Positions 43,601 to 52,442 of a DNA stretch of 64,000 nt are shown piece after piece (position 1 is the first letter of the stretch; every line of letters begins with the position of its first letter). A model generated the notes under the pieces. The model worked only from the letters and a program-made list of their open reading frames with translations. It did no database searches and was not told the DNA's origin. The stretch is from Tomocerus qinae. Lineage: Eukaryota > Arthropoda > Collembola > Entomobryomorpha > Tomoceridae. The stretch covers positions 9,575,501 through 9,639,500 of the forward strand of contig CM034549.1 in the NCBI GenBank assembly GCA_020055645.1, given 5' to 3'. Made by a program: the position numbers and the translations under genes.

Positions 43601-46600
43601 CTTCTAAAAGTTGTTTAAAGGTAATAATAATCAAAAATTTTATCCATTAATTCCAAAATGTAAGTATGGATGTAGAACAATTTGTTATCCATAATTTGAT
43701 AGTCTTAAGATTTTAGCCCCAAAGGTGGGTAATGGGGGTTTGTCTATTTAAATTATTGGTAAATGATTCACTACAATATAAAACATTTTTTGTACTACAC
43801 AGTGCATAGCGTACGCAGTTGTTTTTAGTCGCCATCCCATCTCTATAAATTATGCACATAGAAGTGTTGACATTCAAAATTTTCAAAAACGGACAAAAAA
43901 TTGATAACTTAAAGTATTCTCGACATAATGCGTGAGAATAAATGAAAATGCCATTGAAACCCCCAAAGTATTTTGACAATATCCCCAAATGGGATTTCAT
44001 TCGTTGTAGAATGTACAGAGATATAAGAATATACAAGAGATTGCAGGAGATAGTGAGGAAGAGTTGACAGATGAGACGAGACTTGAGTTGTCTTAAAGTA
44101 TTTTCTACAGAAGTGACAACGTCGTCGGTTGGGTCTTGGTATGCACGAGGGATGAAATAAATAAAATAGTTACTCTTTGCCATGCAGTCAATCAAAAGGA
44201 CGGAGCGAAGGTCAAAAGCACAGCAGAGGGAAATAGAGTCAAAAGTCAGTCAGTGAAATGAAGGGAAGTCTGTTGCAGACGACCTTATTTATTCTTTCTA
44301 TGAAAACCACAGGAGGTTTGCACTTTTCCTAGAGCCAACTTCCTTCCCAACTACAAATCACAAAGTACACTAAATGGTATAAGTACAAAATGAGAAATCT
44401 CAAAGAGTTCAATATTGTACATTGAGAGTGTCTATTGCAAAATGTTTGATTTTCCTCCTGGCAAAATAGGATAAAATGCAATAACTACAAAAGACTAAAC
44501 TCATAAAGGCGTCTGTAGTAAAATAAAAAGAAATCTCGGAATTCGTGCCAATTCTTTTTCCACATCGGAAATACATCTTTGCAATGATTGTCCTCGCTTT
44601 ACTCTTCTCGGCTGTCCATATATATATCATATATCAAATATACAAGTATTCTGTCAAAGTCATTACGTCACATATTTCTTCCGCAAACCTCACAAAAATA
44701 GAACATTTTATTCTACTATTTATACTATCTATATAATATACTATCACACATACGTCATAAATATATATACGTTTACTAGTAGTAGGTAGTATATCATTGT
44801 TAAGAGCATTTCACACCCTATTTTCTAAGAATAAGAAAAAGTCAAAAGAAAATGAATTCAGTTCATTTCGATAAACGGACCAACATCAGAAGCAGGCAAG
44901 TCAGATCCTGAGAAAGCTTTGTTGTAGTAAACCGGACTTTACGCCTACACAGACAAACCAAATCAGATAATGTTTTTATGCATGTGCCTCTTTTCCTTTG
45001 CCATTCTTGTCAATAATGCGTTCCGTACCGTCCACTCGGTTTGATTCACTAGAATTTTTTATTTCTCAGAAACTATGGGCTGCACTTGACTTATTGTTGG
45101 CACAAAACCCATTCACGCACATCAAAGTGGATAGAGATAGTAAATCTCGCGTACTACCTACCAAGAAAGTATTACACATTTTAGAAATGCATCTTTTAGC
45201 GTTGCATCTAATATTTATTACCCACAATCAAATAATTTAAACTATATCTGCAGATTAATTGCAAAGATTGGGATTTTAATGTGTATGGAAAGAATGCGCT
45301 ATGAATAATTGCGGAATAAAGACAATCCTGAGAAAGATCTTAGATACGAATTGTTGTTTCATAAAACCAAAATTGTACTTTGTACTAGAGTATTCAAGAA
45401 TTTTATTACAAGGAGAATCTACAGATAGGAATTGTGTAGTGCGGTGAGTTGCAGATATTATTGGAAGGAAAAAGGAAGTGTGTTTGGTTGTTGAAATGTG
45501 TAGTGAAGCGAATTGATCGTATGAGCCGATATTATCTCATGCTAGTACTGAACTGAAATGAACTGCGTGAGGAGAGGACAAAAGTCAAGTCAAAGTGTCT
45601 CTTCTAAGACAGTCCGCTGAAATATCCCAAAATAGAAAATATATTTATAGAGAAAATTCAGACTTCCTCTCACATCTGTAGCATTGTATTCGTAAAATAG
45701 CATTAGACTGTACATTTTTGATGTTTTGTTTGTAAGCATGTTATGTATAGGTAGGTAGTGTTGGTAGTAAATATGTTGTTATGTCCTCAGTAGAGTGTGT
45801 GTGTGTTTCGCAGAGTTGAGGACGTTGCTTTTGATTCCTCTTTTCTTATGTATGATCTCATCTTTGATATCTGTAGGAGGCAAGGAAAGAATCTGTAGAG
45901 ATGTGGTTCCTATTTCGATTATGTTTTGTTCCCTAGGTCGAGTGTCGGATCTGCTGAAGACCATGTTTTTGTGTGCTATCGCATCTGTAAGTAGTTCCAA
46001 CTTCCAACTACCAAGCAAGAATACATTACGCAACACTTGAACTACACTAAACTGACTTTTCCCATTTATTTTATTCTTTTCTCTTCTTTCCTTTGACTTT
46101 TCTTTTACCAGCCACTCATATCTTACATCCTTTGATTCTCTCTATTTGCAATCGCTCCCACCTTTCATTTCCACTCTACTCCAAGGGCCTGTCAATTGCT
46201 TTCGCTGACTGACATTTTGGCTTTGATGACCAATGCAGCAAAGCAAATATTTACTAACCTCCAAATTACATCAGCCCAAAACTCAACCTAAAGTTTACCA
46301 TGCCCAACTATTAGACCAATAAATTCAATGCGCGCTTGAGCAAAAACGCACAAAATTCCACAATTACCAAAAATTAATTAAAGAGTTGAAAGTCTTTTGC
46401 AAAAATAGTGAAAAGTTTAATAATTAATATTAACCATTAACAGATTGGAAATGTGATTGTGGGAATAAAACTTGTATTTTATTGTTTTTCAATAGCAGAA
46501 CATCTGAAATGTCATCTACCTTGCACTTTTATGAGTTTCCAAAAAGAAAGTAAAATGTCAGACGCAGATTTGGTACTATACTCTATTTGGACATGGTCTG

Positions 46601-49202
46601 TAATCGGTACTTATATGAATTGATGCATATAACTACATATAGCATTAGTGTAGTATAGCGAACTACATGTTTGTACTTCAATACTTCAATCCATTTTGCA
46701 AATGATAAAGGAGGAAAAGAGTTAAGAGCATAGTAATCGTAAGTACCTTTTGGAGTAGTAGGAAGTAGTAAATGTAAGCGGATATAAATACAAATAGGAG
46801 AATATAATTCCAAAAAGAAAACCTTAACATAAAATTCAATATTATTACTTTTACAATAGCAGGGTATTGTATACGATCTAATTTTAGTTTAGTGGAGCTG
46901 CTTTCTGTGCCATATAAATACATCACCTACCTTCGGATTCTTACATTACAGGACATTACAATGTTACGTACCGTTACGCACCATCTGCTCCCAAAAGATT
47001 CTTAAATGCCTTTAGCCGGTTTACGTAAATTGCACTACTATTTCCTACATTTTCTGGTATAAACTACATCAAGGCATATATATAGTTAAACTGAAGTCGA
47101 TACTTTGAAAAGGCAATCTGAGAGAAGTAGTTATATAATGTAGTGGGAAGGAACAATAGGAAACACTTCCTTCTTGACTTGAGTCTCCATGAAATCAAAG
47201 GAAAAGAAATGCAAGGTAAGAAGGAAAGAACTACACTGAAGTGGATTTGATGTATGAAGAATAAGCTCTATACAGATAATAGATACACCCACCACCACAC
47301 AGCAGTCAGCATACTTAACTGCTCAATGTACTTCTACAGTATAAACTTTTCTCCGTCCTACAAAGTTCAAAGTGAAAAAAACTGGAGTGAGTTAGAGCAA
47401 TGGCAAGGGATTTGGTTAAATGGTTACTATCACCATCGTAAAGTGTCTCAACTATTTCTCTTGCGATTTCCTTTAAAGGTGTGCCTATTACTCTTGCTGT
47501 TGTCTCTACAAAACTTATTTCATTACCTTCTCTAACTACTAAACCAAAACTTCTCTCATTTGATCCCATTCTCCTCCATAATTTTTGTTTACAGTCCTAT
47601 TCTACACATTCTCGGGGATTGTATTTTAAATCTACAGCAGTTTCAAACAGTATAGTTTCGCTGGAGAACGGAAATGTAAATAAAAATAGAATTACTAATT
47701 CTACGTATAAACCAGATTAGGTACAAATATAAGCAGCATGGCAGAAGTCTCTTGTATCCATTCCATAGGCATTATAATATTTTCCGTCAAATTGCTGATT
47801 ACAGTATTTGTACTTATAATTACCTTTACAGAAGAAATCCGAACCTGCAATCTGATAAGGTTGTTTTATAAGTTTCTTTTTAAAAAAACTTACAGGTGTT
47901 ACAGGTGTGGCAAAAATAATAAAAATTATGACATGTGTGGTGAAAAAATTGAATATGCTATTAGTAAGGTAGTTTTGTTTTTACTGGAAGTGGTCTTCGA
48001 AAAATTCGTTCTGGAAATGATCAATATATTGAATAATGTGGCTTGCTGTGGTTGTAAGGATATAAATGCCCATATCTATTGTTACATTTTATAAAAACCT
48101 AATGACCCGATTTAAATCGAGAGTTCTCTGCGTCAGACTCGAGCACTTGACTTAAGCGAAATAGAAATACATAAGTTTATACAGCAGAAATCGATTATTT
48201 GAAGGCATTCACTTTTAGTGGAGCGTGAAAAGCTGTCAGCTATTTCCTCTGTATTATTACAAGTATATCAGTAGATGCTGGATTTTTATACCTTCATTTA
48301 TACGACCAACATCATAAAATAGGATTTTATTAGGCAGTAATGTAGAAACTGGTTACTTTTTGAATTCTGCTTTCACCATTGATATCTGTTTAATTTGAAT
48401 GCTTTCTATTATCAATTAGTATATCCAAGATGGGTCTTTTACCCGTAGGCTAATTTATAACTTCTTTTGGTAGGTGATTTAAGCAGTACGTTACTGTTTA
48501 AAAAGGAGAAAATTTTCAAGTATTGGAAGGAAAAGTCTATTGTAATGAAAAGAATTGTGAGGAATGGGACAAGACAGACTGACATGACAAGAGCTTTCAG
48601 AAACCGAACTGACATTTACAAAAGTATGCCTTTAGACTTATTTCTCCAATCCTGGGAGATATGTGAGTGGTACACAAACCCGTGCTCTGTCTAGCAGATA
48701 AAATAGGATTGTCGAGAGGAAAGCATGGGAGAAATGGACAAGAACTGCGAGTTTTACTTTCCCGAATGTAACAGATAGAGAAATCATTAATCAAAAAATG
48801 AAACACATAAGATCACATCATATAAGGTTCACTTCGCATGGATTGCACTCTTTGTAGGTTCGTATTTTCTGTAGAGATCTGCTTACTTCGGGTTTGATTT
48901 GAAGGTGGAATGGATTGGACTGTGGGAGAGCGGAGAGTGCTCTAATGGTTGGTATTTGTACTCGAGAAATGTGAAGGATCTTCCTAGAAACATGAGACAT
49001 GGCAAGGCGGACAACATTCTTGTAAATGTACCGTAACGCAAGAAGGGAAAAATGAGGAGGAAGACTTACCTCGCATTTTGCGGTCCGACACTCTTCACAT
49101 CGAACGATGAAGATGCAGTGATCTGTGCTGCTTCAATCTTCCCCGATTCCATTCCGAGGGCATCCACACATTCTTCTTGATCGCTTCCCTCTTCCCCTCC
49201 GA
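10431..49202 (-). CDS. Ddr: Discoidin domain receptor tyrosine kinase (DDR), partial: four internal exons
   Basis: DDRs are collagen-binding receptor tyrosine kinases of the plasma membrane. The exons are complement(49202..49070, 26234..26003, 16316..16169, 10610..10431), giving 231 codons. Every junction has GT-AG ends on the minus strand and matching phases (2, 0 and 1). The joined product follows vertebrate DDR1/DDR2, recalled from memory, without a gap: CVDALGMESG, then GGAWCP, TQGRFGNGWGQEY, the segment ILEGNTNTY..RIRFIP..ICMRVEAYGC, and then the discoidin-like domain with SSYDGQ and GGLGLLVDSLHGPNDF. The first exon needs an upstream exon ending in phase 1 (signal peptide) and the last exon ends in phase 1 (second half of the discoidin-like domain). 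Neither partner was recognised, and no kinase motif (HRDLAARN or DFG) was found between 1 and 10430. The missing parts probably lie beyond the window. The introns are unusually long and the largest encloses two other genes. The family call is secure; orthology to DDR1 versus DDR2 is not meaningful for an invertebrate. Confidence 0.9.
10611..16168 (-). other. DDR intron, about 5.6 kb
   Basis: This intron lies between the discoidin-like exon and the end of the discoidin domain, with GT-AG ends and phase 1. I see no further gene. A TAAT-rich palindromic cluster lies at 15949-15974. The more GC-rich patch at 10870-10990 is open in two minus frames but is not assigned. Confidence 0.8.
15949..15974. 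repeat. TAAT-rich palindromic cluster
   Basis: About 26 bp consist almost entirely of overlapping TAAT/ATTA cores on both strands. TAAT is the core recognition word of homeodomain proteins. In DNA this AT-rich it may be a simple repeat with no function. Confidence 0.45.
16169..16316 (-). CDS. Ddr: DDR exon: end of discoidin domain
   Basis: This 148-nt exon lies between a T-rich tract ending GTATTGCAG and the donor ACACAG/GTAATA on the minus strand. It enters in phase 0 and leaves in phase 1. It encodes ILEGNTNTYIGVIQRLVPPI, then IASRIRFIPYS and RTICMRVEAYGCLYT. This parallels DDR2 [26 protein letters not shown] and NVCMRVELYGCVW, including the two closing cysteines of the discoidin domain. 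Confidence 0.92.
17759..17766. repeat. Left copy of target-site duplication
   Basis: CTATATTC is identical to 18229-18236 and abuts the left inverted repeat. Confidence 0.7.
17767..18228. mobile_element. Non-autonomous DNA transposon (MITE) with 74-bp terminal inverted repeats
   Basis: The first and last 74 bp are inverted copies of each other, about 77% identical by hand count (57 of 74). The best blocks are CGACTTTACAG and GGGAATCACCGGAG. The 462-bp element is flanked by a perfect 8-bp direct repeat, CTATATTC, at 17759-17766 and 18229-18236, as expected for a target-site duplication. The interior of about 310 bp is AT-rich and has no transposase. An 8-bp duplication fits hAT-type or Mutator-like families, but the outermost 5 bp of the two ends match poorly, so the family is not fixed. 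Divergence of the ends suggests an old insertion. It lies in a DDR intron and does not affect coding. Confidence 0.78.
18229..18236. repeat. Right copy of target-site duplication
   Basis: CTATATTC is identical to 17759-17766 and abuts the right inverted repeat. Confidence 0.7.
26003..26234 (-). CDS. Ddr: DDR exon: discoidin domain core
   Basis: This 232-nt exon starts after TTTCTTTCAG and ends at AGATTT/GTAAGC on the minus strand. It encodes GGAWCPKAPIDKDSEEFLEI, TQGRFGNGWGQEYTETFRLE and WISYEDHFGRF. These match the DDR discoidin strands GAWCP, TQGRHAGG and the RDG..W..W..R.G segment. The AG left by the 49-kb exon plus the first A of this exon makes an Arg codon, so no further exon is required between them. 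The Arg and Glu corresponding to the two charged collagen contacts of DDR2 (in GRHAGG..IEF) are kept. Confidence 0.93.
29219..29235. repeat. ATGT microsatellite
   Basis: About four copies of the tetramer ATGT in tandem. Confidence 0.8.
31409..32690 (+). CDS. FkbM-domain, Star-like type II membrane protein
   Basis: The exons are 31409-31783, 31858-32052, 32228-32446 and 32526-32690, all joined in phase 0 (317 residues). Residues 14-32 form one membrane segment after a basic N-terminus (RKIRNLIR), followed by an acidic stretch (DEDIDDSDSE). This predicts a type II protein with its body in the secretory lumen, as in Drosophila Star. The FkbM methyltransferase-like domain begins near residue 126 with GFFVEAGAYNGEHFSNT (SAM-site glycines), then ELNWTGILIEGDP. 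It continues through SLDVEGIEMKVLES (residues 241-254) and ends with a GYQLVGQTL-like strand. Star aids ER exit of EGF ligands; catalytic activity of this branch is unproven. The start is the first ATG after the non-ATG opening of the frame. Intron 2 (32053-32227) appears to use a GC donor. AATAAA lies 191 nt after the stop. The gene is nested, antisense, inside a DDR intron. Confidence 0.87.
32053..32227 (+). other. Probable GC-AG intron of the FkbM gene
   Basis: The boundary CTCAACTG/GCAAGT matches the U1 consensus at every intron position except the usual T at +2, and the intron ends TTTATTTTTTAG. Removing it joins RPQL to VEFN in phase 0, which keeps the usual CLSP..P..V.F spacing of Star-like proteins. 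The nearest phase-0 GT donor (AAT/GTTCTT, about 40 nt downstream) is a poorer match and would add about 13 residues. Confidence 0.6.
32881..32886 (+). promoter_or_regulatory. Candidate polyadenylation signal, FkbM gene
   Basis: This is the first AATAAA after the FkbM stop codon, 191 nt downstream, within AT-rich sequence. Confidence 0.4.
37305..39492 (+). CDS. Annexin, four-repeat core
   Basis: Annexins bind acidic membranes in a calcium-dependent way. The exons are 37305-37704, 37888-38040, 38438-38611 and 39257-39492, all with GT-AG ends and phase-1 junctions; this gives 320 residues if the ATG at 37305 is used. Four annexin repeats are visible. Repeat 1 has MRGWGCDNEDI, repeat 2 CKGAGTNEQTL, repeat 3 GELKWGTDESSF and repeat 4 RLHDSMAGLGTDDKALINII. 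Acidic ligands follow in ELGG, ELGG, ELSA and ECSG. Calcium loops look canonical in repeats 2 and 4; repeat 1 has Cys in place of Thr. The best match I remember is Drosophila AnxB9 (SERLHDSMAGMGTKDKTLIR). The start is uncertain: homologues begin with a short leader before PTV.P..FD, so a separate leader exon may splice in near 37323. The C-terminus is certain (ALIAG then stop). It is nested, antisense, in the 22.8-kb DDR intron, about 4.6 kb downstream of the FkbM gene. Confidence 0.95.
40015..40020 (+). promoter_or_regulatory. Candidate polyadenylation signal, annexin gene
   Basis: This is the first AATAAA after the annexin stop, about 520 nt downstream. A 3' UTR of this length is ordinary for an arthropod annexin. 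Confidence 0.35.
40316..40330. repeat. AT dinucleotide microsatellite
   Basis: Seven and a half uninterrupted AT units. Confidence 0.85.
47315..47569 (-). CDS. Orphan ORF or exon, 84 residues
   Basis: I do not recognise this ORF. It reads MGSNERSFGLVVREGNEISF and then ETTARVIGTPLKEIAREIVE. The mix of charged and hydrophobic residues is more protein-like than most chance ORFs here, and part could form an amphipathic helix (PLKEIAREIVETL). There is no clear splice partner. The frame opens a few codons upstream, after a stop. Plus-strand frames overlap it. It lies in the DDR intron. Confidence 0.22.
   Translation of the reverse strand: MGSNERSFGLVVREGNEISFVETTARVIGTPLKEIAREIVETLYDGDSNHLTKSLAIALTHSSFFHFELCRTEKSLYCRSTLSS
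47738..48094 (+). CDS. Orphan ORF, 118 residues, hydrophobic N-terminus and cysteine cluster
   Basis: I do not recognise this ORF. It begins at an ATG in a fair context (GCAGCATGG), preceded by an in-frame TAA. Residues 8-29 are strongly hydrophobic (SIGIIIFSVKLLITVFVLII). Nine cysteines follow the pattern C6, C37, C54..C57, C67, C103-C104, C106, C115, with a zinc-ribbon-like CYRCGKN. The opposite strand is also open over much of this stretch, which weakens the case. It lies inside the DDR intron, 1 kb before the DDR exon at 49202. It may be a young gene, a fossil fragment or chance. Confidence 0.25.
   Translation: MAEVSCIHSIGIIIFSVKLLITVFVLIITFTEEIRTCNLIRLFYKFLFKKTYRCYRCGKNNKNYDMCGEKIEYAISKVVLFLLEVVFEKFVLEMINILNNVACCGCKDINAHIYCYIL
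49070..49202 (-). CDS. Ddr: DDR exon: start of discoidin domain
   Basis: This 133-nt exon is bounded by TTTTCAG on its 5' side and GCGAG/GTAAGT on its 3' side, reading the minus strand. It begins with a glycine/glutamate-rich linker (GGEEGSDQEE), then the first discoidin cysteine and the DDR hallmark CVDALGMESG, and then ITASSSF. The hallmark aligns with ALGMQSGNIPDEDITASS of DDR2. It enters in phase 1 and leaves in phase 2, so a signal-peptide exon must precede it to the right. The Trp that follows ITASSQ in DDR2, a collagen contact, is Phe here. Confidence 0.88.
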
Positions 49203-51728
49203 CTGAAAACCATTAAAACACATGTTACATCATTCTCCCCTAATATAAATACTCAATCACAAAAAAATACCACTCATTATAATAACTAAAGAAAAACATA
49301 AAAACTATACATAGTAAACAGGTGGAAAAGGTGCTTCATTTAAATATTATGTAGGGAAGGTAGTAGCAACTTTTAACTATTATTCTTCTGAATTTTTTAA
49401 AAACTTTATTTTAAGCAATATCGATAATTTGTAGTTAAAGAAATAAATCTGTGTTTCTATTGCAGTGCGATAAATTGTAAATACTTAAGTATATTGATGT
49501 GGAAAAAATGAAATAAATAAATTCTTTGTATGTTCCATGACTATGACCTGTTCAAGACAATAAAAGGTAATCTTGTTCATCGTCGTTTATGACAATAGCA
49601 TTACATTTATTATTTCCACATCGCAATTCCCTTTAGATGCCTTTCGCTTGCAGCTACTGATAATGACAATGGGTGCATTGCGCTTTTATGACAGTAAAAT
49701 TGATAGAAACAGAATAATGGGGCTAAACACACGGAAAATGTTCTTTCTGTATGGCATCTTAACAATAAGTTACAGCTTAGGAGTGTAGGATGCAATATGC
49801 CATGCAGCAGTGAGAGAGAAAGAGCCATGTTAAATTTGGATGTTGCAATAACGCAAGATAACTAAAGTAAAATTGTAAGGTCTGCTCTTTTCGAGGCTTG
49901 GATTCTGTGTGAGATGTTGTTTAAGCTGGATGGATGTGACAAATGGTCATACACTATGCGAGTGAACTACTCGAGCTAGCCAGAGACGAAAAGAAAACGG
50001 TTTTCTGCCAAGATGCAATAGTTTGAAGGGAATTCTTTATAACTACGTGTAAGTGTAACTGCATGCAAGTGTATGTAAGTAGCCTGATGTAACTATATAG
50101 CACATACATTACTTAAGATATGGTTCAAATATGGGAGGAAAGACAGACGAGAAGCAAAACCATTCTTTAGCTCTGATTGCCCACATTTGTCACATTCAAT
50201 TCGGCCGTTCCCTTGTCTTCCCTTCCCACTGTTAAACTAAAGACCAAATTCGGTTTACTATATATTGACCATATACCAATATAGGTATATATACTAAACC
50301 TGAGTTGTAATGTAGTTCCGGAAGGAGAAAGACTAATAAGATAAGACGTAGTCCTTCAATTCAATATTTCCTCAAGAAAAACGACAGAATCTGAGAGACA
50401 GTCTGTTCTTTACGTTTTCTCAAAATAGAAGAATATGATGAAAGACCATAGCTAATCCTGTAGCCATAGTATATGTTTTTAATAAAAGGAAGGGTAAGGC
50501 TGTGTGTGGGAGTAAAGGCACCTTTAACTATAAATAAAGGACAACAGATATTCTAAGAAAGGTTTTGTGTGGGAGAAGAAAGCATTTCTATACATACATA
50601 CATTAAGCTCTGATTGAAGTGATTGTGAGATGGACTGGATAAATGGCTTCTGCGCCCGATTCTGGACTATGGATCTGGTCAGAACAGTTTGTTACACATG
50701 TGAGTGAAACATGTCTTGCTCCGCTTTTTACATGCATTAAGTCTTTCATATTTGACAGTTTCCATGCAGTTGTACATTAAATCAGAAGGCGAGTCAGCCG
50801 TAGTCACAGCCACCAGTTCAAGTGAAACAGTTTAATGATTTTATTCCTCCCTCCCTCCCTCCCCCCTTTTCTATTCTGCTTCCTAAAATTATTGGAAAAG
50901 GAAAATGAAGTCTACTTCCTTTGCATTGTTAGAATTTTTAATGCCTATTGACCAGCTCTTATGCTTCTATAAATATCCAAAAATATATTTCTTGGGCATA
51001 CTTCCATACTTCATACTATGTTATTGGATTAGGTTAGCTTTTACATGTATGGAAATTATTAATCCCTATAATAAAGTCACATTTTTCCGAATGGTATGCA
51101 TTATCCTGCTTATTATTAGAAATTGCTTTACATTTTTGTAAAATATTCAAAGAAAGGCAAATAGTGACCTCGGAATGTATGTACTCTTTTTATTCTTAAT
51201 CCTATCGTAAATGTATGTAAAGAAAAGTTGCTTTGTCCGTTTAACAATTTGACTTTGTAATTTGTTTTCTTTTTGAGGATGCTTGGGTATGTATGGGTAC
51301 CTTTATTTAAAATAATAGTTTAACTTCTTCCTTGTAATTTATGTATTTGTTACGCATTATATCATGTTGACTTATTTGACTTGTATATACAATGTTATGC
51401 GTAGTTCATTTAGGATTATTCAAACAGCTTACAAAGGTCTTCCAAGAACAGAAAACATAAGTACACACCTTCCATTTGAACATTCAGGTTTAAAATAAAC
51501 TTTTAATATGTAAATCGCTTTCAGGGAAACAAAAGGCAGACAAAATGGATACAAAGATACTATGAGAAATGTCAGTTGGTCTTAAATATTCAAGCTGGTA
51601 GTACCTAACTGATAAACCGAAGCACTACATTGATTTTTATACGATAGAAACGACTTCAGTTCTTTTTAAAGTTCTACAAGTGAAAATTTTATAATATAAT
51701 TTACGAACTCTTAAATTTTACGTCCAGA
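49203..51728. other. Gene-free stretch upstream of the DDR discoidin exon
   Basis: On the minus strand this is intron upstream of the 49-kb DDR exon. No signal-peptide exon was recognised. A G-rich tract of the minus strand lies at 50846-50866. A hydrophobic 78-codon plus-strand ORF at 50905-51141 is probably chance. Confidence 0.5.
50846..50866 (-). repeat. G-quadruplex-forming tract
   Basis: The plus strand is a CCCT-type run. The minus strand reads as G-runs of 6, 3, 3, 3 and 2 separated by single A residues. This satisfies the usual four-run quadruplex pattern with one-base loops. It is notable in such AT-rich DNA and could simply be a microsatellite. Confidence 0.7.
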
Positions 51729-52399
51729 ATGGGCTTGCTCAAAATCAAATATTCAAGTGATGTGGCTTCATCTGGCACTGCAATTAATGACGGAACTGAT
51801 CAATTCACTTCAACATATACCAACGTCCATGTAAGAATGAATTTATATTTTATAATGCTTGAAGACGTTTTTGATAGCAATCTTTTTTTTATTAATTTAT
51901 TATAAGTTGATAGCATTCGTTTTATTGTCATACCTGCATATTGTAGCATTGATATTTAATCAAGTCTGCTTAAAATCAGCAAAAGCGTCCGAAATACGAA
52001 ATTCAGATATATTATAGTTTTAATTTTGACATTTAGTATGTAGTTTTATTATTTCGGTTCCACGATATATTGTACAATGTAGTGTGTTTAAAACACAAAC
52101 TGTGTTGATTTTTTTAGAATGAATTTTTTAATGAATTTCAGGGAGACGAAAATTTCCACGCGATGTCAGCGGCTGGTGGTTCATTATCTAAGCTCTTTAC
52201 ATCTGGAGTGCTAGTAGTAGGAGTAACGATCATTCTTTTGCTTATTTTAACATTCTGGGCACACCGTCGTTACACATCAAAAGTCAAAAGCCCACAGAAA
52301 TATGGAGAGAGGCTGTCAGAGAGAAAAGAACTCGCTAATCTTAGCGACTTCTCTTGGGAGACGGATATCTTGACGAAAGCCATTGACATAAGCGATTAA
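51729..52399 (+). CDS. Unrecognised small single-pass membrane protein, two exons
   Basis: The exons are 51729-51830 and 52142-52399, joined CAT/GTAAGA..TTTCAG/GGAGAC in phase 0, giving 119 residues. I do not recognise the protein. Residues 1-50 are polar with Ser/Thr/Asn-rich stretches (SSDVASSGTAINDGTDQ). One membrane segment follows at about residues 53-75 (LFTSGVLVVGVTIILLLILT). Then comes a basic stop-transfer HRRYTSKVK and an acidic tail ending SWETDILTKAIDISD. There is no cleavable signal peptide, so it looks like a single-pass protein with a short tail of about 45 residues; orientation is inferred from the basic residues after the membrane segment. A TCAGTT initiator-like site at 51656-51661 and a TTTTATA at about 51636 lie just upstream. 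AATAAA occurs at 52437 and 52557. It could also be the 3' end of a longer gene, because a CCAG acceptor sits just before the ATG. Confidence 0.68.
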
Positions 52400-52436
52400 C
52401 GCTTTATTTTATCACGATTTTCTCATCTACTACAAT

Positions 52437-52442
52437 AATAAA
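52437..52442 (+). promoter_or_regulatory. Candidate polyadenylation signal, small membrane protein gene
   Basis: AATAAA lies 38 nt after the stop. A second AATAAA at 52557-52562 is an alternative. Confidence 0.4.

Larger units (their letters stand above)
26235..49069 (-). other. Giant DDR intron (about 22.8 kb) hosting two genes
   Basis: The exon pair on either side joins in phase (AG plus A gives Arg) and aligns with DDR proteins without a gap, so this whole span is one intron. It contains the plus-strand FkbM gene (31409-32690) and annexin gene (37305-39492). The intervals 26235-31408, 32691-37304 and 39493-47300 showed no further convincing exon. They hold chance ORFs, microsatellites at 29219-29235 and 40316-40330, and simple words. 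Confidence 0.85.

Noticed and set aside
43713-44195. 160-codon minus-strand ORF
   Set aside because: No recognisable domain, splice context or coding-like composition; this length is possible by chance in 64 kb.
45779-46040. ORFs of 81-85 codons open on both strands
   Set aside because: Neither translation shows a domain or a signal that favours it, and no partner exon was seen.
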